A DNA stretch of 64,000 nt from the NCBI GenBank assembly GCA_948471525.1, contig CAOKSY010000002.1, positions 1-64,000 on the forward strand, in the 5' to 3' direction. This document shows, piece after piece, positions 19,891 through 28,917 of this stretch; the stretch's first letter is position 1, and each line of letters opens with the position of its first letter. The notes under the pieces are model-generated. The model had not been told where the DNA came from, searched no databases, and worked only from the letters and a program-made list of their open reading frames with translations. Both the position numbers and the translations under genes were made by a program. The stretch is from an uncultured Clostridia bacterium (GTDB taxonomy: Bacteria > Bacillota > Clostridia > Christensenellales > UBA3700).

Positions 19891-19905
19891 TATATTCAGA
19901 TAGTT

Positions 19906-22710
19906 TTATTTTTCTGCGTCTTCGGTGATATCCGACGTGACCGAATCGGACTGGTCGGTAGATATATCGCATTCGACTGTTTCGTCCGTCTGAGCTAAGA
20001 CTTGATTGCCATCGCATTCCGTAGACTGGGTTGCATCTTCGAGCGCAGTGTTTTCCTCAACGGCAGGTACGGTTTCCTGTACCAAAGCCGCGCCGTTTTC
20101 GCTATAGTAGTTGGGATTGTAATCGAATCTTCCTACGTCGGGATCGCCTTTTCCTTTCTTGATACTGCGTCTGCGTTTTACGCGCTCGTCGAAGGAAAGT
20201 ATAGCAGGGAGCAGTGTGAATACGAATACATAGCTCATTGACGTGCCTATCGCAAGAAGTCTCGTGATCTGCGCGACTATCATATTGGTTGTGATAAGGT
20301 GTACGCAAGCGCATACGCTTATAAGTATCAGAGCGGAGGTCGTGACGCCCGGCGCGGCGCGGTTTATCGCGTTCTTTATCGCTGCCAGCGATTTTACGCC
20401 GTCTTTCTTTTCCTCAAGATATTTGCTTGTAAGCATTATCGCGTAGTCTACCGTAGCGCCGAGTTCTATCGCCGTAACTATCAAGTAAGCTACGAAGTTG
20501 ATCTTGTTGGCAGGGTTGACCAATCCTGCAAAGTACACTATCGAGAGGTTTATCCATATGCCAGATTCGATTACAAGCATAAGTATCAGCGAGAGTTTGA
20601 AATTTTTGAACGTAAAGAGCAGTATCAGTAAGACTATCGCCGCGGAGAGTAGGCTGACCAACAGGAAGTCGCTCGGCGTAACGCGATTAAGTTCATACGC
20701 GCCTTGAGCAAGTCCTGTCATATATACGTTATAATCTTTGGAATTGTTCATTACGCTGTCTTTGAATTCGCCGAGAGCAGAGAGGTATTCCGCAGAATAT
20801 GCTCCTTTTTCATCGCGCAGTTTTATCAAATTCTCGTGTGCGGTCTTTGCTTCGTCGCCGTTGTAAAGTTCAAAAGTCTCTACCGCGAGGTATTTGATCT
20901 CTCTCAGAGCGGCGTAGGTGTAATCTGTCTCTATCATATTGGCGAACTCGCCGTCTTCGTTCTGATTGCTCAGCGTAATAGTATACAGTATATACCTGTC
21001 TCCGTTTTCTGATCTGATATTTGCTATAAAACTGCTGTGCAACTGGTTGTACACCGCTGTTTTTGCAAGTTCTGCGCTTACGAATCCGCCGTCGCCGGTA
21101 ATATTTTCTATATTGTCGAAGTCTTGTTGCGTTATTATCGTCGCGAGAGAAAATACTTCCGTGACATAGTTGACGTCCTCGGTGACTTGCGCTTTACCGT
21201 TTTCGTCGATTTTAATATTGCCGTCGGCATCCAGTTGATAGCCTACTTTTTTGACTTTTTCCACAAATTCATAGTGCTTGGGCATAGATTGCGGACCGTC
21301 GTAGGGCAGTATCAAAATTGCTTGGTTATTGACAAGCATAGCCGACTCTTCGGGGATATTCGGATTTGGATTGTCCTTGGTCGTGGAGATGTAGTTGAGC
21401 GGTACTTTGAGCTGGAAGTAAGCGCAGGGGAGCGCAAGTCCGAGTACGAGTACAATCACTATAGCCGCCACAGCCGGCTTGGTGATAGTCTTGGATACGA
21501 CTTTAAGTTTGGGCGCTACGATCCATTTGTGCTTGGTCTTCGCAATGCCTTTGCTGAGTATCATTATAAGTATAGGCTGGAGGAATACAGTCGCAATGAG
21601 CGAGAGTATTACGCCTTTTGCAAGTACAAAGCCAAGGTCGTAACCAATGCCGTAATCCATAAAGAACAGCGCGATAAATCCGCCTACCGTCGTCAACATA
21701 CTTGCCGAGATGGCTTTGATGGTCTTAGGCAGCGCCGCGATAAGCGCGTCTTTGGGTTGCGGGTGTAGTTTGAGTTCTTCATAATAGGTGTGCATCAGGA
21801 ATATCGAATAGTCCATTGCTATCGCCAATTGCAGTATCGTAGCGCAAGACGACGTGATAGAGGATATAGTGCCTACAGGATAGCCCGCAATTATGTTGGT
21901 ACCCATATTCAGCAATATGGAAATACCCAGCGTTGCAAGGAATATAAACGGCTCCAACCAGCTTTGAGTGGTCAGCATAAGTATGACAAGACATACCGCT
22001 ACAGCCACCAAGAAGAACTTGGGCATATCGCCCAAAGACGACTTGAGCAATATACGCGCGTTTTGAGCGTTGCCGCCTATATAGAACCATTCATTGACGT
22101 CTTCCGGACCGAGTTCGGGGTGGGCTTTTTGCGTTTCTTTCAGAATTTCGGGTATAATCTTATCGCTCATCAGATCGAGGCAATCCATTGTCTCCTGCGA
22201 GCCGCCCGCCGTCTTGAAATACAAAGATATGATATAGGTGTCGACGTCTCTCGTCTGTTCGCCTGCTTGTGATTTAAACGTGATATTTTCTTTGGTCTTT
22301 ACGAATTTCTCTTTAGCTTTTGCCTGCGCCTCTTCCACGTCGACTCTGTCGTACGGATCGCCGAGCAATTCGTTGTTGTTGATCTCATCGAGTTTGTCAA
22401 AAGTACCGTACCACGCTACCTTGGTGAGATAACGCTTTATTGTACGGTCTTTGGTTATCGTATCGACTATTTTCTGTACGGTTTCTTTGTCTACATAAGA
22501 CACTGCGAGATTACAGTCGCCGATGATGCCGTATTCTTCTTCGAGTATCTTCTTGGATACGATAGTGTCCGTATCTTTGTTAAGATAAGATATCAGGTCG
22601 CTTTCTTTCTGCACGAATATCGAGCATACGACAGAAAGCACTATCGCAACGACAAAAATTATTATCAATGCCTTTCTGTGGGACATTATCCAATGGGATA
22701 ATTTTTGCAT
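19906..22710 (-). CDS. MMPL/RND-family exporter
   Basis: 934 residues. Two homologous halves, each with one membrane helix, a large extracytoplasmic domain and a block of five to six helices (first block about residues 230-420, second about 690-860), the plan of MMPL/HpnN-like RND proteins. Conserved polar stretches AMDYSIFLMHTYYEE and GATVDYAIMLTSKYLEE mark helix 4 of each half and should carry the proton-relay aspartates. A Glu/Asp/Thr-rich cytoplasmic tail of about 75 residues is added. Substrate unknown; lipids or lipopeptides are usual in the family. The start follows GGAG in the minus strand. Confidence 0.9.
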   Translation of the reverse strand: MQKLSHWIMSHRKALIIIFVVAIVLSVVCSIFVQKESDLISYLNKDTDTIVSKKILEEEYGIIGDCNLAVSYVDKETVQKIVDTITKDRTIKRYLTKVAWYGTFDKLDEINNNELLGDPYDRVDVEEAQAKAKEKFVKTKENITFKSQAGEQTRDVDTYIISLYFKTAGGSQETMDCLDLMSDKIIPEILKETQKAHPELGPEDVNEWFYIGGNAQNARILLKSSLGDMPKFFLVAVAVCLVILMLTTQSWLEPFIFLATLGISILLNMGTNIIAGYPVGTISSITSSCATILQLAIAMDYSIFLMHTYYEELKLHPQPKDALIAALPKTIKAISASMLTTVGGFIALFFMDYGIGYDLGFVLAKGVILSLIATVFLQPILIMILSKGIAKTKHKWIVAPKLKVVSKTITKPAVAAIVIVLVLGLALPCAYFQLKVPLNYISTTKDNPNPNIPEESAMLVNNQAILILPYDGPQSMPKHYEFVEKVKKVGYQLDADGNIKIDENGKAQVTEDVNYVTEVFSLATIITQQDFDNIENITGDGGFVSAELAKTAVYNQLHSSFIANIRSENGDRYILYTITLSNQNEDGEFANMIETDYTYAALREIKYLAVETFELYNGDEAKTAHENLIKLRDEKGAYSAEYLSALGEFKDSVMNNSKDYNVYMTGLAQGAYELNRVTPSDFLLVSLLSAAIVLLILLFTFKNFKLSLILMLVIESGIWINLSIVYFAGLVNPANKINFVAYLIVTAIELGATVDYAIMLTSKYLEEKKDGVKSLAAIKNAINRAAPGVTTSALILISVCACVHLITTNMIVAQITRLLAIGTSMSYVFVFTLLPAILSFDERVKRRRSIKKGKGDPDVGRFDYNPNYYSENGAALVQETVPAVEENTALEDATQSTECDGNQVLAQTDETVECDISTDQSDSVTSDITEDAEK

Positions 22711-23109
22711 TTCTAATCTCCTGTTTAATGGTCTAATTATAATATATCAAATTTATCGAATATATTCAATCGTTGGGGGAAATTTTTGTCGTACAAAATA
22801 CAGTGCAAGTGTCGGACTTTTTAAAATACAGTCGCTGAAAAATATTCGATAAGTGCGCATTTTGCATAGATTTTACACAATTTCAGACGATTTTCCCAAT
22901 AGTTATACATAGCGCGATCCGAGTAGTTTTCTTATACGACAGGCGCAATAAATATAACGGCGGCGCGTATGTAAAAATTTATGATTTTCCGATATGCGAG
23001 GCTTGTCGGTTTGTCCGCGCGCCGAATGCTTTAGAAGGTATAAATATTTATTTTTGCAAATTGCGGCAAATCGTTTTGAATTCGCAAACTCCTTTGATAT
23101 AATACTATT
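22711..23109. other. 399-base divergent intergenic region with inverted and direct repeats
   Basis: No convincing gene on either strand. It contains a perfect 11-bp inverted repeat, TTATCGAATAT (22753-22763) and ATATTCGATAA (22842-22852), the left arm of which runs into the palindrome GAATATATTC. A 10-base direct repeat AAAATACAGT occurs at 22795-22804 and 22823-22832. It must carry the promoters of both the MMPL gene (minus) and the isomerase gene (plus). Confidence 0.5.
23076..23103 (+). promoter_or_regulatory. Promoter of a probably leaderless gene
   Basis: TTGAAT (23076-23081), 16-base spacer, TATAAT (23098-23103). Only 6 bases separate the -10 from the ATG at 23110, which places the transcription start on or next to the start codon. 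Confidence 0.65.
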
Positions 23110-23925
23110 ATGAAAATCGGAGTTTCGACAGCCTCATATTTTTTGAGAATGTATACCGAGCAAGCGCTTGTACCGATAGCTAAACTCGGAGCGGACAGTT
23201 GCGAAATATTCTTGGCTACGCACTCGGAATATACTTCGGAGTTTGCTCAGACGCTCAAGCGCGAGCTGATAGAGGCAAGAAAATACTCGCCGCTGGAGGT
23301 CCATTCGATACACGCTTTGACAAGCCAATTCGAGCCTGAGTTGTTTTCGCGCAACGACAGAGCTTTTGCAGACGCATTGGCAACTTATGAAAAAGTACTC
23401 GATCTGGCAAAAGAAGTGGGAGCGAGCAACTATACGTATCACGGAGCGGCAATGCTCAAGCGCGCGGTAAAGTACAATTTCGATTTTGACCATATATCTT
23501 CAAGATTGAATATGCTTTCGGAGATAGCGGAGAAAAGAGACGTGACGCTTTGCTACGAAAACGTGCACTGGACGTATTTTTCTCATCCCGATTACTTCCG
23601 TACGCTGAGAGATATGTGTCCCGCGCTCGGATGCACTTTGGATATAAAGCAGGCAATGCAGTCGGGAATAGATTACACTCATTATCTTGACGCGATGAAA
23701 GGAAGATTGCGCACCGTGCATTTATGCGACTGCGACGGCGAAGGAAAGACGGCGATACCGGGTAGAGGAAAATTTGATTTCGTCGCGTTTTTCAAGAGAC
23801 TGCGCGACAGCGGCTACGACGGACCGTGTCTTATGGAGGTATACGCAAAAGATTATAATGACGATCGCGATCTCGAAGAGGCGTATACTTATCTGGTAGA
23901 CTGCTTGGATAAGTCGCTTAAATAG
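23110..23925 (+). CDS. Sugar phosphate isomerase/epimerase (AP endonuclease 2-type TIM barrel)
   Basis: 271 residues. The xylose-isomerase-like TIM barrel pattern is visible, with metal-ligand-type residues in EVHSIHA, TYHGA, CYENVHW, TLDIKQA, VHLCDCDG and a terminal LMEVYA strand. Members act as sugar isomerases, epimerases or nucleases; the substrate is not readable here. No Shine-Dalgarno sequence precedes the ATG, and the -10 box is 6 bases away, so translation is probably of a leaderless message. Confidence 0.82.
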   Translation: MKIGVSTASYFLRMYTEQALVPIAKLGADSCEIFLATHSEYTSEFAQTLKRELIEARKYSPLEVHSIHALTSQFEPELFSRNDRAFADALATYEKVLDLAKEVGASNYTYHGAAMLKRAVKYNFDFDHISSRLNMLSEIAEKRDVTLCYENVHWTYFSHPDYFRTLRDMCPALGCTLDIKQAMQSGIDYTHYLDAMKGRLRTVHLCDCDGEGKTAIPGRGKFDFVAFFKRLRDSGYDGPCLMEVYAKDYNDDRDLEEAYTYLVDCLDKSLK

Positions 23926-23988
23926 TATAGACTATAATAAAACAGTAATATAATTATTAGACCGTATTTCGGTCGATAGGAGAAAAAT

Positions 23989-25404
23989 ATGCGTTATAGC
24001 AAAAAAACGATGAAAATCAGAATGGACTACAACAATATGATGTCTTCAGTCATCGGCAAGGAAGGCTTTTCGGAAAGCGATCTTGCGGCTTTGGGCGGCG
24101 ATTTGACAAAAGCTTTCAATTCGGTAGAGCAAGGCAAAGGCAAAGGAATGATGGGTTGGGCTGATCTTCCGACAAATCAGGACGATATTGTAGAAGATAT
24201 TCTGGAGACAGCGAAAGATATTCGCAAAAATTACGAGTACTTTGTAGTGCTCGGCATAGGCGGAAGCGCGCTTGGACCGATAGCGGCTTTTCAGGCGATC
24301 TGCCACTTGCATTACAATGATTTGCCCAAGCGCAAGCGCAAAGGTCCTAAATTTTATGTAGAAGACAATGTCGATCCCGAGAGAATGGAAGCGTTGTTGG
24401 ACGTCATTGACGTAGAAAAGACGATGTTCAACGTTATCACCAAGTCGGGTTCTACGTCCGAGACTATGACGCAGTATCTTATCATCAACGATATACTGAC
24501 CAAAAAACTCGGCGACAAGGCAAAGGATCATATCATAGCTACCACTTCCAAGAGCGCGGGCAATCTTATAAAGATTGCAGTCAAAGAAGAATATAAGACC
24601 TTCTATATACCCGACGGCGTAGGTGGAAGATTCAGCGAGCTGTGTCCCGTGGGATTGCTTCCCGCGGCTGTCGTAGGTATCGATATCAAGGCTTTGCTTG
24701 CAGGCGCAAAATTTATGATGGAACAGTGCGACAGCGACAATGCGAAGAAGAATCCCGCTCTTATGGCGGCGGCTCTCCAGCATATGGCTATGGGCAAGGG
24801 CAAGAATATCGGAGTAATGATGCCGTATGCGGACGGATTGAAATTTATCGCGGATTGGTACGCACAGCTTTGGGCGGAATCTCTGGGCAAGAATAAGACT
24901 CTCGACGGCAAGGATTGCAACGTCGGACAGACTCCCGTCAAATCTCTCGGCGTAACCGATCAACACTCTCAGGTTCAGCTCTATGCCGAAGGTCCTTTCG
25001 ACAAGGTCATCACTTTTATAGGCGTAGACGAATATCGCAGCGACGTCAAGATCCCCAACGGTTGCGAGGAATATCCCAACGTAAATTTCCTTTGCGAACA
25101 TTCTATGAACGAACTTATACAGGCAGAGCGTATGGCAACGGAGTATGCTGTCACTAAAGCGGGCAAGCTCAATTATACGATAATGCTTCCGCAACTCAAC
25201 GAATACACTTTGGGACAGCTTCTCATGTATTTTATGTTGCAGACGGCGTATGCAGGCGCGCTTTTGAATATCGATACGTTCAATCAACCGGGCGTAGAAG
25301 AGGGCAAGAACGCTACTTATGCGCTTCTCGGCAGACCTGGATACGACGAGAAGAGGACGGAACTTGCAAATGCTCCGCAAAAACAAAACAAATATATTAT
25401 ATAA
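23989..25404 (+). CDS. pgi: Glucose-6-phosphate isomerase
   Basis: 471 residues. Interconverts glucose-6-phosphate and fructose-6-phosphate. Motifs: IGGSALGP, the phosphate-binding TKSGSTSETM, GGRFSELCPVG, QLYAEGP and NQPGVEEGK. The start follows TAGGAGAAA. A small hairpin GACCG/CGGTC (23960-23974) lies just before the ribosome site. It is followed by a perfect 26-base palindrome and a HAD hydrolase gene. Confidence 0.96.
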   Translation: MRYSKKTMKIRMDYNNMMSSVIGKEGFSESDLAALGGDLTKAFNSVEQGKGKGMMGWADLPTNQDDIVEDILETAKDIRKNYEYFVVLGIGGSALGPIAAFQAICHLHYNDLPKRKRKGPKFYVEDNVDPERMEALLDVIDVEKTMFNVITKSGSTSETMTQYLIINDILTKKLGDKAKDHIIATTSKSAGNLIKIAVKEEYKTFYIPDGVGGRFSELCPVGLLPAAVVGIDIKALLAGAKFMMEQCDSDNAKKNPALMAAALQHMAMGKGKNIGVMMPYADGLKFIADWYAQLWAESLGKNKTLDGKDCNVGQTPVKSLGVTDQHSQVQLYAEGPFDKVITFIGVDEYRSDVKIPNGCEEYPNVNFLCEHSMNELIQAERMATEYAVTKAGKLNYTIMLPQLNEYTLGQLLMYFMLQTAYAGALLNIDTFNQPGVEEGKNATYALLGRPGYDEKRTELANAPQKQNKYII

Positions 25405-25428
25405 TATATATTATAATTGTAATACGTC

Positions 25429-25454
25429 GAGCCATCCGAAATTTCGGATGGCTC
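25429..25454. repeat. Perfect 26-base palindrome between pgi and the HAD gene
   Basis: A 13-base half (GAGCCATCCGAAA) is followed immediately by its exact complement. As RNA it forms a stable hairpin with an AAUU loop. No T-run follows (TAACTTG), and the downstream ribosome site starts about 12 bases later, so it may be a processing/stability element or weak terminator rather than a full stop. Confidence 0.7.
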
Positions 25455-25474
25455 TAACTTGATAAAGGAGATAA

Positions 25475-26149
25475 ATGAAATTATTCGGTAAAGAAATCAA
25501 AGGCGCTATATTCGATCTGGACGGAACTCTGCTTGACTCTATGTGGGTATGGGAAAAGGTGGACGAAGATTTTTTGACCGAAAACGGGCACCCTCCTACA
25601 AAAGATTATACTCAGACGATAAAACAAATGCATTTCAACGAGGCGGCGGAATACACTAAGCGTCGTTATAATCTCGTACAGAGCGTCGGGGAGATAAAAA
25701 ACAGATGGATAGAAATGGTCAAAGAAGAGTATGCGACCAATATTAGAATGAAAGAAGGCGCGTATGAATTCGTAGATTACTTGCTTTCGCGTAACGTCAA
25801 AGTTGCATTTGCGACGACGCTTTTCAGACAGATGGCCGAGCCGTGTCTTTTAAACAACGGTATCGATTTAATCAAATGTCCGCTCACCACTATCGAAGAG
25901 GTATCGCGCGGTAAAGGTTTTCCGGATATTTATCTAAAGGCAGCGCAGAGTATTTTTCAAGATCCATCTCATTGTATGATATTCGAGGATATCCCGCTTG
26001 CTATTCAGGGCGCTCGGTCGGGAGGTTTTGAATTCTGCGGAGTGTACGACAGATATTCAAATAGTGGTAGCGACTTTGAAAGTATGTGCGATAACTATAT
26101 AGCGGATTTTAAAGAATTTCTTTCTTGTATTAAGGATAAAAATATTTGA
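25475..26149 (+). CDS. HAD-superfamily phosphatase/phosphoglucomutase-like protein
   Basis: 224 residues. Motif I DLDGTLLDS (nucleophile and acid Asp), a helical cap domain (about residues 20-95), motif II threonine in FATTLF, motif III lysine in RGKGFPD and motif IV IFEDIPLAI. The layout fits the beta-phosphoglucomutase/sugar-phosphatase subgroup. Placement after pgi suggests sugar phosphate metabolism, but the substrate is not known. AAAGGAG precedes the ATG. Confidence 0.87.
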   Translation: MKLFGKEIKGAIFDLDGTLLDSMWVWEKVDEDFLTENGHPPTKDYTQTIKQMHFNEAAEYTKRRYNLVQSVGEIKNRWIEMVKEEYATNIRMKEGAYEFVDYLLSRNVKVAFATTLFRQMAEPCLLNNGIDLIKCPLTTIEEVSRGKGFPDIYLKAAQSIFQDPSHCMIFEDIPLAIQGARSGGFEFCGVYDRYSNSGSDFESMCDNYIADFKEFLSCIKDKNI

Positions 26150-26337
26150 ACCATATTCAGAACAATGTTCAATAATCGCTATAATCGACATATATCGCGG
26201 AATTTGTTAAATTTTGTCAGAGAAACTGTTATTAGGTTGACATTTTAACGGTCGTTGAATTAAAACGGAATAGCAAATGCAGCTTTAGTCTTGACATAAG
26301 TTTTACTATTTTAGCGGCGATAAAAATCGTTTATAAC

Positions 26338-26366
26338 TTGTATTTCGCAAATCAAAGTTATATAAT
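26338..26366 (+). promoter_or_regulatory. Promoter of a probably leaderless ABC-ATPase gene
   Basis: TTGTAT (26338-26343), 17-base spacer, TATAAT (26361-26366), 6 bases before the ATG at 26373. A second overlapping TATAAT lies at 26366-26371 but would start transcription inside the gene. Confidence 0.55.
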
Positions 26367-26372
26367 ATAATT

Positions 26373-27272
26373 ATGACAGCAAAACTTTTATCGACAAAAT
26401 CTTTGACGGCGGCCTATATAGGAAGCGATTTTTCATTAAGCGGCGCAGACTTTGATTTAAATGACAAAGAGATTTTGCTGATCTACGGCAGAGAAGGAAG
26501 CGGCAAGACTTTGTTGCTGAGGACGCTTGTCGGACTTGAATTTATTTCGGGCGGCGCGGTTTATCTCGACGGAATAGATAGAGATCGATCGGAATTTAAA
26601 CACAGAGACATAGGTTTTTCTTTTGATTTTAATTCGCTGGACGGTTTTGAGAACACTTATGAAACGTTAGCGTATCCAATGAAATTAAGGGAATATCCGC
26701 AGGGAGAGATAGAAGAGCGTATCAAAGCGGCAGTTAAACGCTTTGAGTTGAACACTGATAAAAACAACGTCGAACTGTCTGATTTTGAGAAGTCCAAGTT
26801 GTTGCTTGCGAGAATGTTTGCATTGGATAGAAAAATTTACGTTGTCGACGACGTGTGGAAAGGTCTATCGACAGACGAGAAGTCGAAGATATACGGAAAG
26901 CTGAAGACAGCGGTCGAAGGAAAAACGGCTATAATAGCAACCGACGATCCCGATATGGTAAGATCATTTGACAATGCCGGCCTGATAGTAATCTCACGTT
27001 CGGAATATTCGGAAAAGTCATCGTATACAGAGACGTCGCGCTGTCCAAATAATATGGAAAGCGCAATACTGTGCGGCTATGAGATTTATTCGGGTATACT
27101 GGAAAAGAACGGAGAAGGTTACTATTGTATGCTGGACGGAATAAGTTATGTCGCGCCAAAACCGCTGAGCGATATATATGTCGGCAAGGAAGTGCGGTTT
27201 GCGATCTGCGGCGGAAATTGCGTATGCTACTACGACAGAGACTGCGAACGAATTATTTCTTCACAGCAATAA
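26373..27272 (+). CDS. Orphan ABC-type ATPase with degenerate catalytic motifs
   Basis: 299 residues, laid out like a MalK/UgpC-type importer ATPase: nucleotide domain (about 1-215) and a small beta-rich TOBE-like end (about 225-299). Walker A is intact (GREGSGKT, 39-46). The other motifs have changed: the Q-loop Gln is Asp (D85 in FSFDFN), the LSGGQ signature reads LSDFE (135-139), the Walker B catalytic Glu is Asp (D159-D160-V), and the H-loop His is Asp (D191 in ATDDPD). No permease or binding protein is adjacent. It may bind ATP without normal turnover and act as a regulator. No Shine-Dalgarno; probably leaderless. Confidence 0.8.
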   Translation: MTAKLLSTKSLTAAYIGSDFSLSGADFDLNDKEILLIYGREGSGKTLLLRTLVGLEFISGGAVYLDGIDRDRSEFKHRDIGFSFDFNSLDGFENTYETLAYPMKLREYPQGEIEERIKAAVKRFELNTDKNNVELSDFEKSKLLLARMFALDRKIYVVDDVWKGLSTDEKSKIYGKLKTAVEGKTAIIATDDPDMVRSFDNAGLIVISRSEYSEKSSYTETSRCPNNMESAILCGYEIYSGILEKNGEGYYCMLDGISYVAPKPLSDIYVGKEVRFAICGGNCVCYYDRDCERIISSQQ

Positions 27273-27355
27273 AAGTAAAAATAAATTGAGCAAAATATGC
27301 ATGTGGCGGAATTGAGAGCCGATATCCGTCAATAATTGCAGGAGAGGTATGAATT

Positions 27356-28792
27356 TTGGACAGAAATTTGAATGAAATTTTTTCCGATTCGAATAACACA
27401 AATAATTATTCCGTTTCGGACGATGTGAAGAGAAAAAAACTTTTGATAAAAATAGTTGCTATAGTACTCGTCATAGCGCTTTTGACAGGTTGTGCGTTGA
27501 CGGTCGGTATAGTGATCGGACGAAATACCGGTTTTTACGGCGATATGCCGCTTATGTTGGAAGCTTATGAATTGATGAAGAAGTACTACTACGAGGATAT
27601 TTCTTGGGAAACTTTCCAAGAGGTCGCCACTTCCGCTTTTGCGGGATCGCTGGATGCTTTTTCGGGCATAGCGAGTTCCGACGCCGACGCGGCTACTTCC
27701 GGTACGTTCGGATTTACGTTTACTTCCAGTCTTTATAACGAGCATTATATAAGTTATCTCATTCCGAATTTCCCCGCGGCGTCTGCGTACGCGATCGCGA
27801 GATTCAACGCCGACGGCACTATTGACGAAACTTTTGACCCTATTGCCGAAGAGGTATATATGTCCGAGGGCGACGAGTTGTTCGAGATAGGCGTAAAAGT
27901 CCCGACGCACGACGGAAAAATGAGATATGAGTCCTATGTCGTAGAGCACACAAGCGCGTCTTATCTCAGACAGGTGGTCACTACGTATTCCGATTTTGAC
28001 GAAATGACTTTCGTCATCAAAAAGTATAAGGGAGACGGGGAATATTACGAAGGTTATTATGTGTATGAACTTAAACGTTCTACGTGGGAAGATAATGAGA
28101 AACTGGCGTATTATTACGATTTTACCGACGAGGTCGGCATAATAAGATTGAGAGAATTCTCAAAAGAAGCCGACGTGGATTTTGCGGTTTGCATACAGCA
28201 GTTTGTCGCCGCTCGCAAGAGCAAACTTATACTCGATCTCAGAGACAACGGCGGAGGAGAATTGACGTCTTTGGAATATGTAGCGCAGTATCTTCTCAAA
28301 AATCCCAACGCAAGTCAGTTGCCGATCATGAACCTTATTTCAAATTCGGGCAACGGTAAGATGGTGTCCGATATCGCCTATTCGAGCGAAGTAAATACCG
28401 CGTCCGCAGAGGCGTTGCCCAAAGCCTATCCTCTCGGCAACGTGATAGAAGATTTTGAAATCGTCGTATTGACCAACGGCGGTACTGCCTCCGCATCGGA
28501 AGCTCTTATCGGAGCATTGCAGTACTATAACGGCACAAAGATCGTAGGTCTCAGAACTTACGGCAAGGGAGTGGCGCAGAGGGTATTCCCGCTGTCTACG
28601 GGCGATCTTCTTTACGTCACAAACGGCAAATACTTTATCCCCACTTCGGGAGCGAGCGGCGAAATCAAGTGGGAAGTATCTATCCACGGAACAGGTTTCG
28701 TACCCGAGGAGGAAAATAAAGTGGGCGAAAGGATTACCGAATATGCTACTGACAAATGCACTGCCCGCGCTATGGAGATTTTGGGATATTGA
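27356..28792 (+). CDS. Membrane-anchored S41 (C-terminal processing) protease
   Basis: 478 residues starting at TTG (27356), 8 bases after GGAGAGG; the ATG at 27349 lies in another frame and closes after 8 codons. A cytoplasmic tail of about 28 residues, one membrane helix (about 30-52), a PDZ-like region (about 100-210) and the S41 core follow. The catalytic Ser is S379 in TASASE and the general base K404 in TYGKG, exactly 25 residues apart as in CtpA/Prc. It should cleave proteins outside the membrane, for example in envelope or spore-related processing. No partner is encoded next to it. Confidence 0.9.
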   Translation: MDRNLNEIFSDSNNTNNYSVSDDVKRKKLLIKIVAIVLVIALLTGCALTVGIVIGRNTGFYGDMPLMLEAYELMKKYYYEDISWETFQEVATSAFAGSLDAFSGIASSDADAATSGTFGFTFTSSLYNEHYISYLIPNFPAASAYAIARFNADGTIDETFDPIAEEVYMSEGDELFEIGVKVPTHDGKMRYESYVVEHTSASYLRQVVTTYSDFDEMTFVIKKYKGDGEYYEGYYVYELKRSTWEDNEKLAYYYDFTDEVGIIRLREFSKEADVDFAVCIQQFVAARKSKLILDLRDNGGGELTSLEYVAQYLLKNPNASQLPIMNLISNSGNGKMVSDIAYSSEVNTASAEALPKAYPLGNVIEDFEIVVLTNGGTASASEALIGALQYYNGTKIVGLRTYGKGVAQRVFPLSTGDLLYVTNGKYFIPTSGASGEIKWEVSIHGTGFVPEEENKVGERITEYATDKCTARAMEILGY

Positions 28793-28882
28793 CCGCTCAG
28801 ATCGCGCGTTCCTCGATAAGATAGGGGGACGCGTATTTTCTATAAGATATTCTTAGCTGTTTGCATTGCGTATATTTGCGTG

Positions 28883-28911
28883 TTGACAAATAGGTATGAA
28901 AGTACTATTAT
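28883..28911 (+). promoter_or_regulatory. Strong promoter of the TM1266-ABC operon
   Basis: TTGACA (28883-28888), 17-base spacer, TATTAT (28906-28911). Predicted start near 28918, giving a leader of about 160 bases before the first gene. Confidence 0.8.
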
Positions 28912-28917
28912 ATATAC

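Noticed and set aside
24046..25386. 446-codon open frame antisense to pgi
   Set aside because: Complement shadow of a clearly conserved gene; the translation has no family pattern and no ribosome site.
26291..26296. TTGACA as the -35 of the ABC-ATPase gene
   Set aside because: No acceptable -10 occurs 16-18 bases downstream; the 26338-26366 pair fits better.
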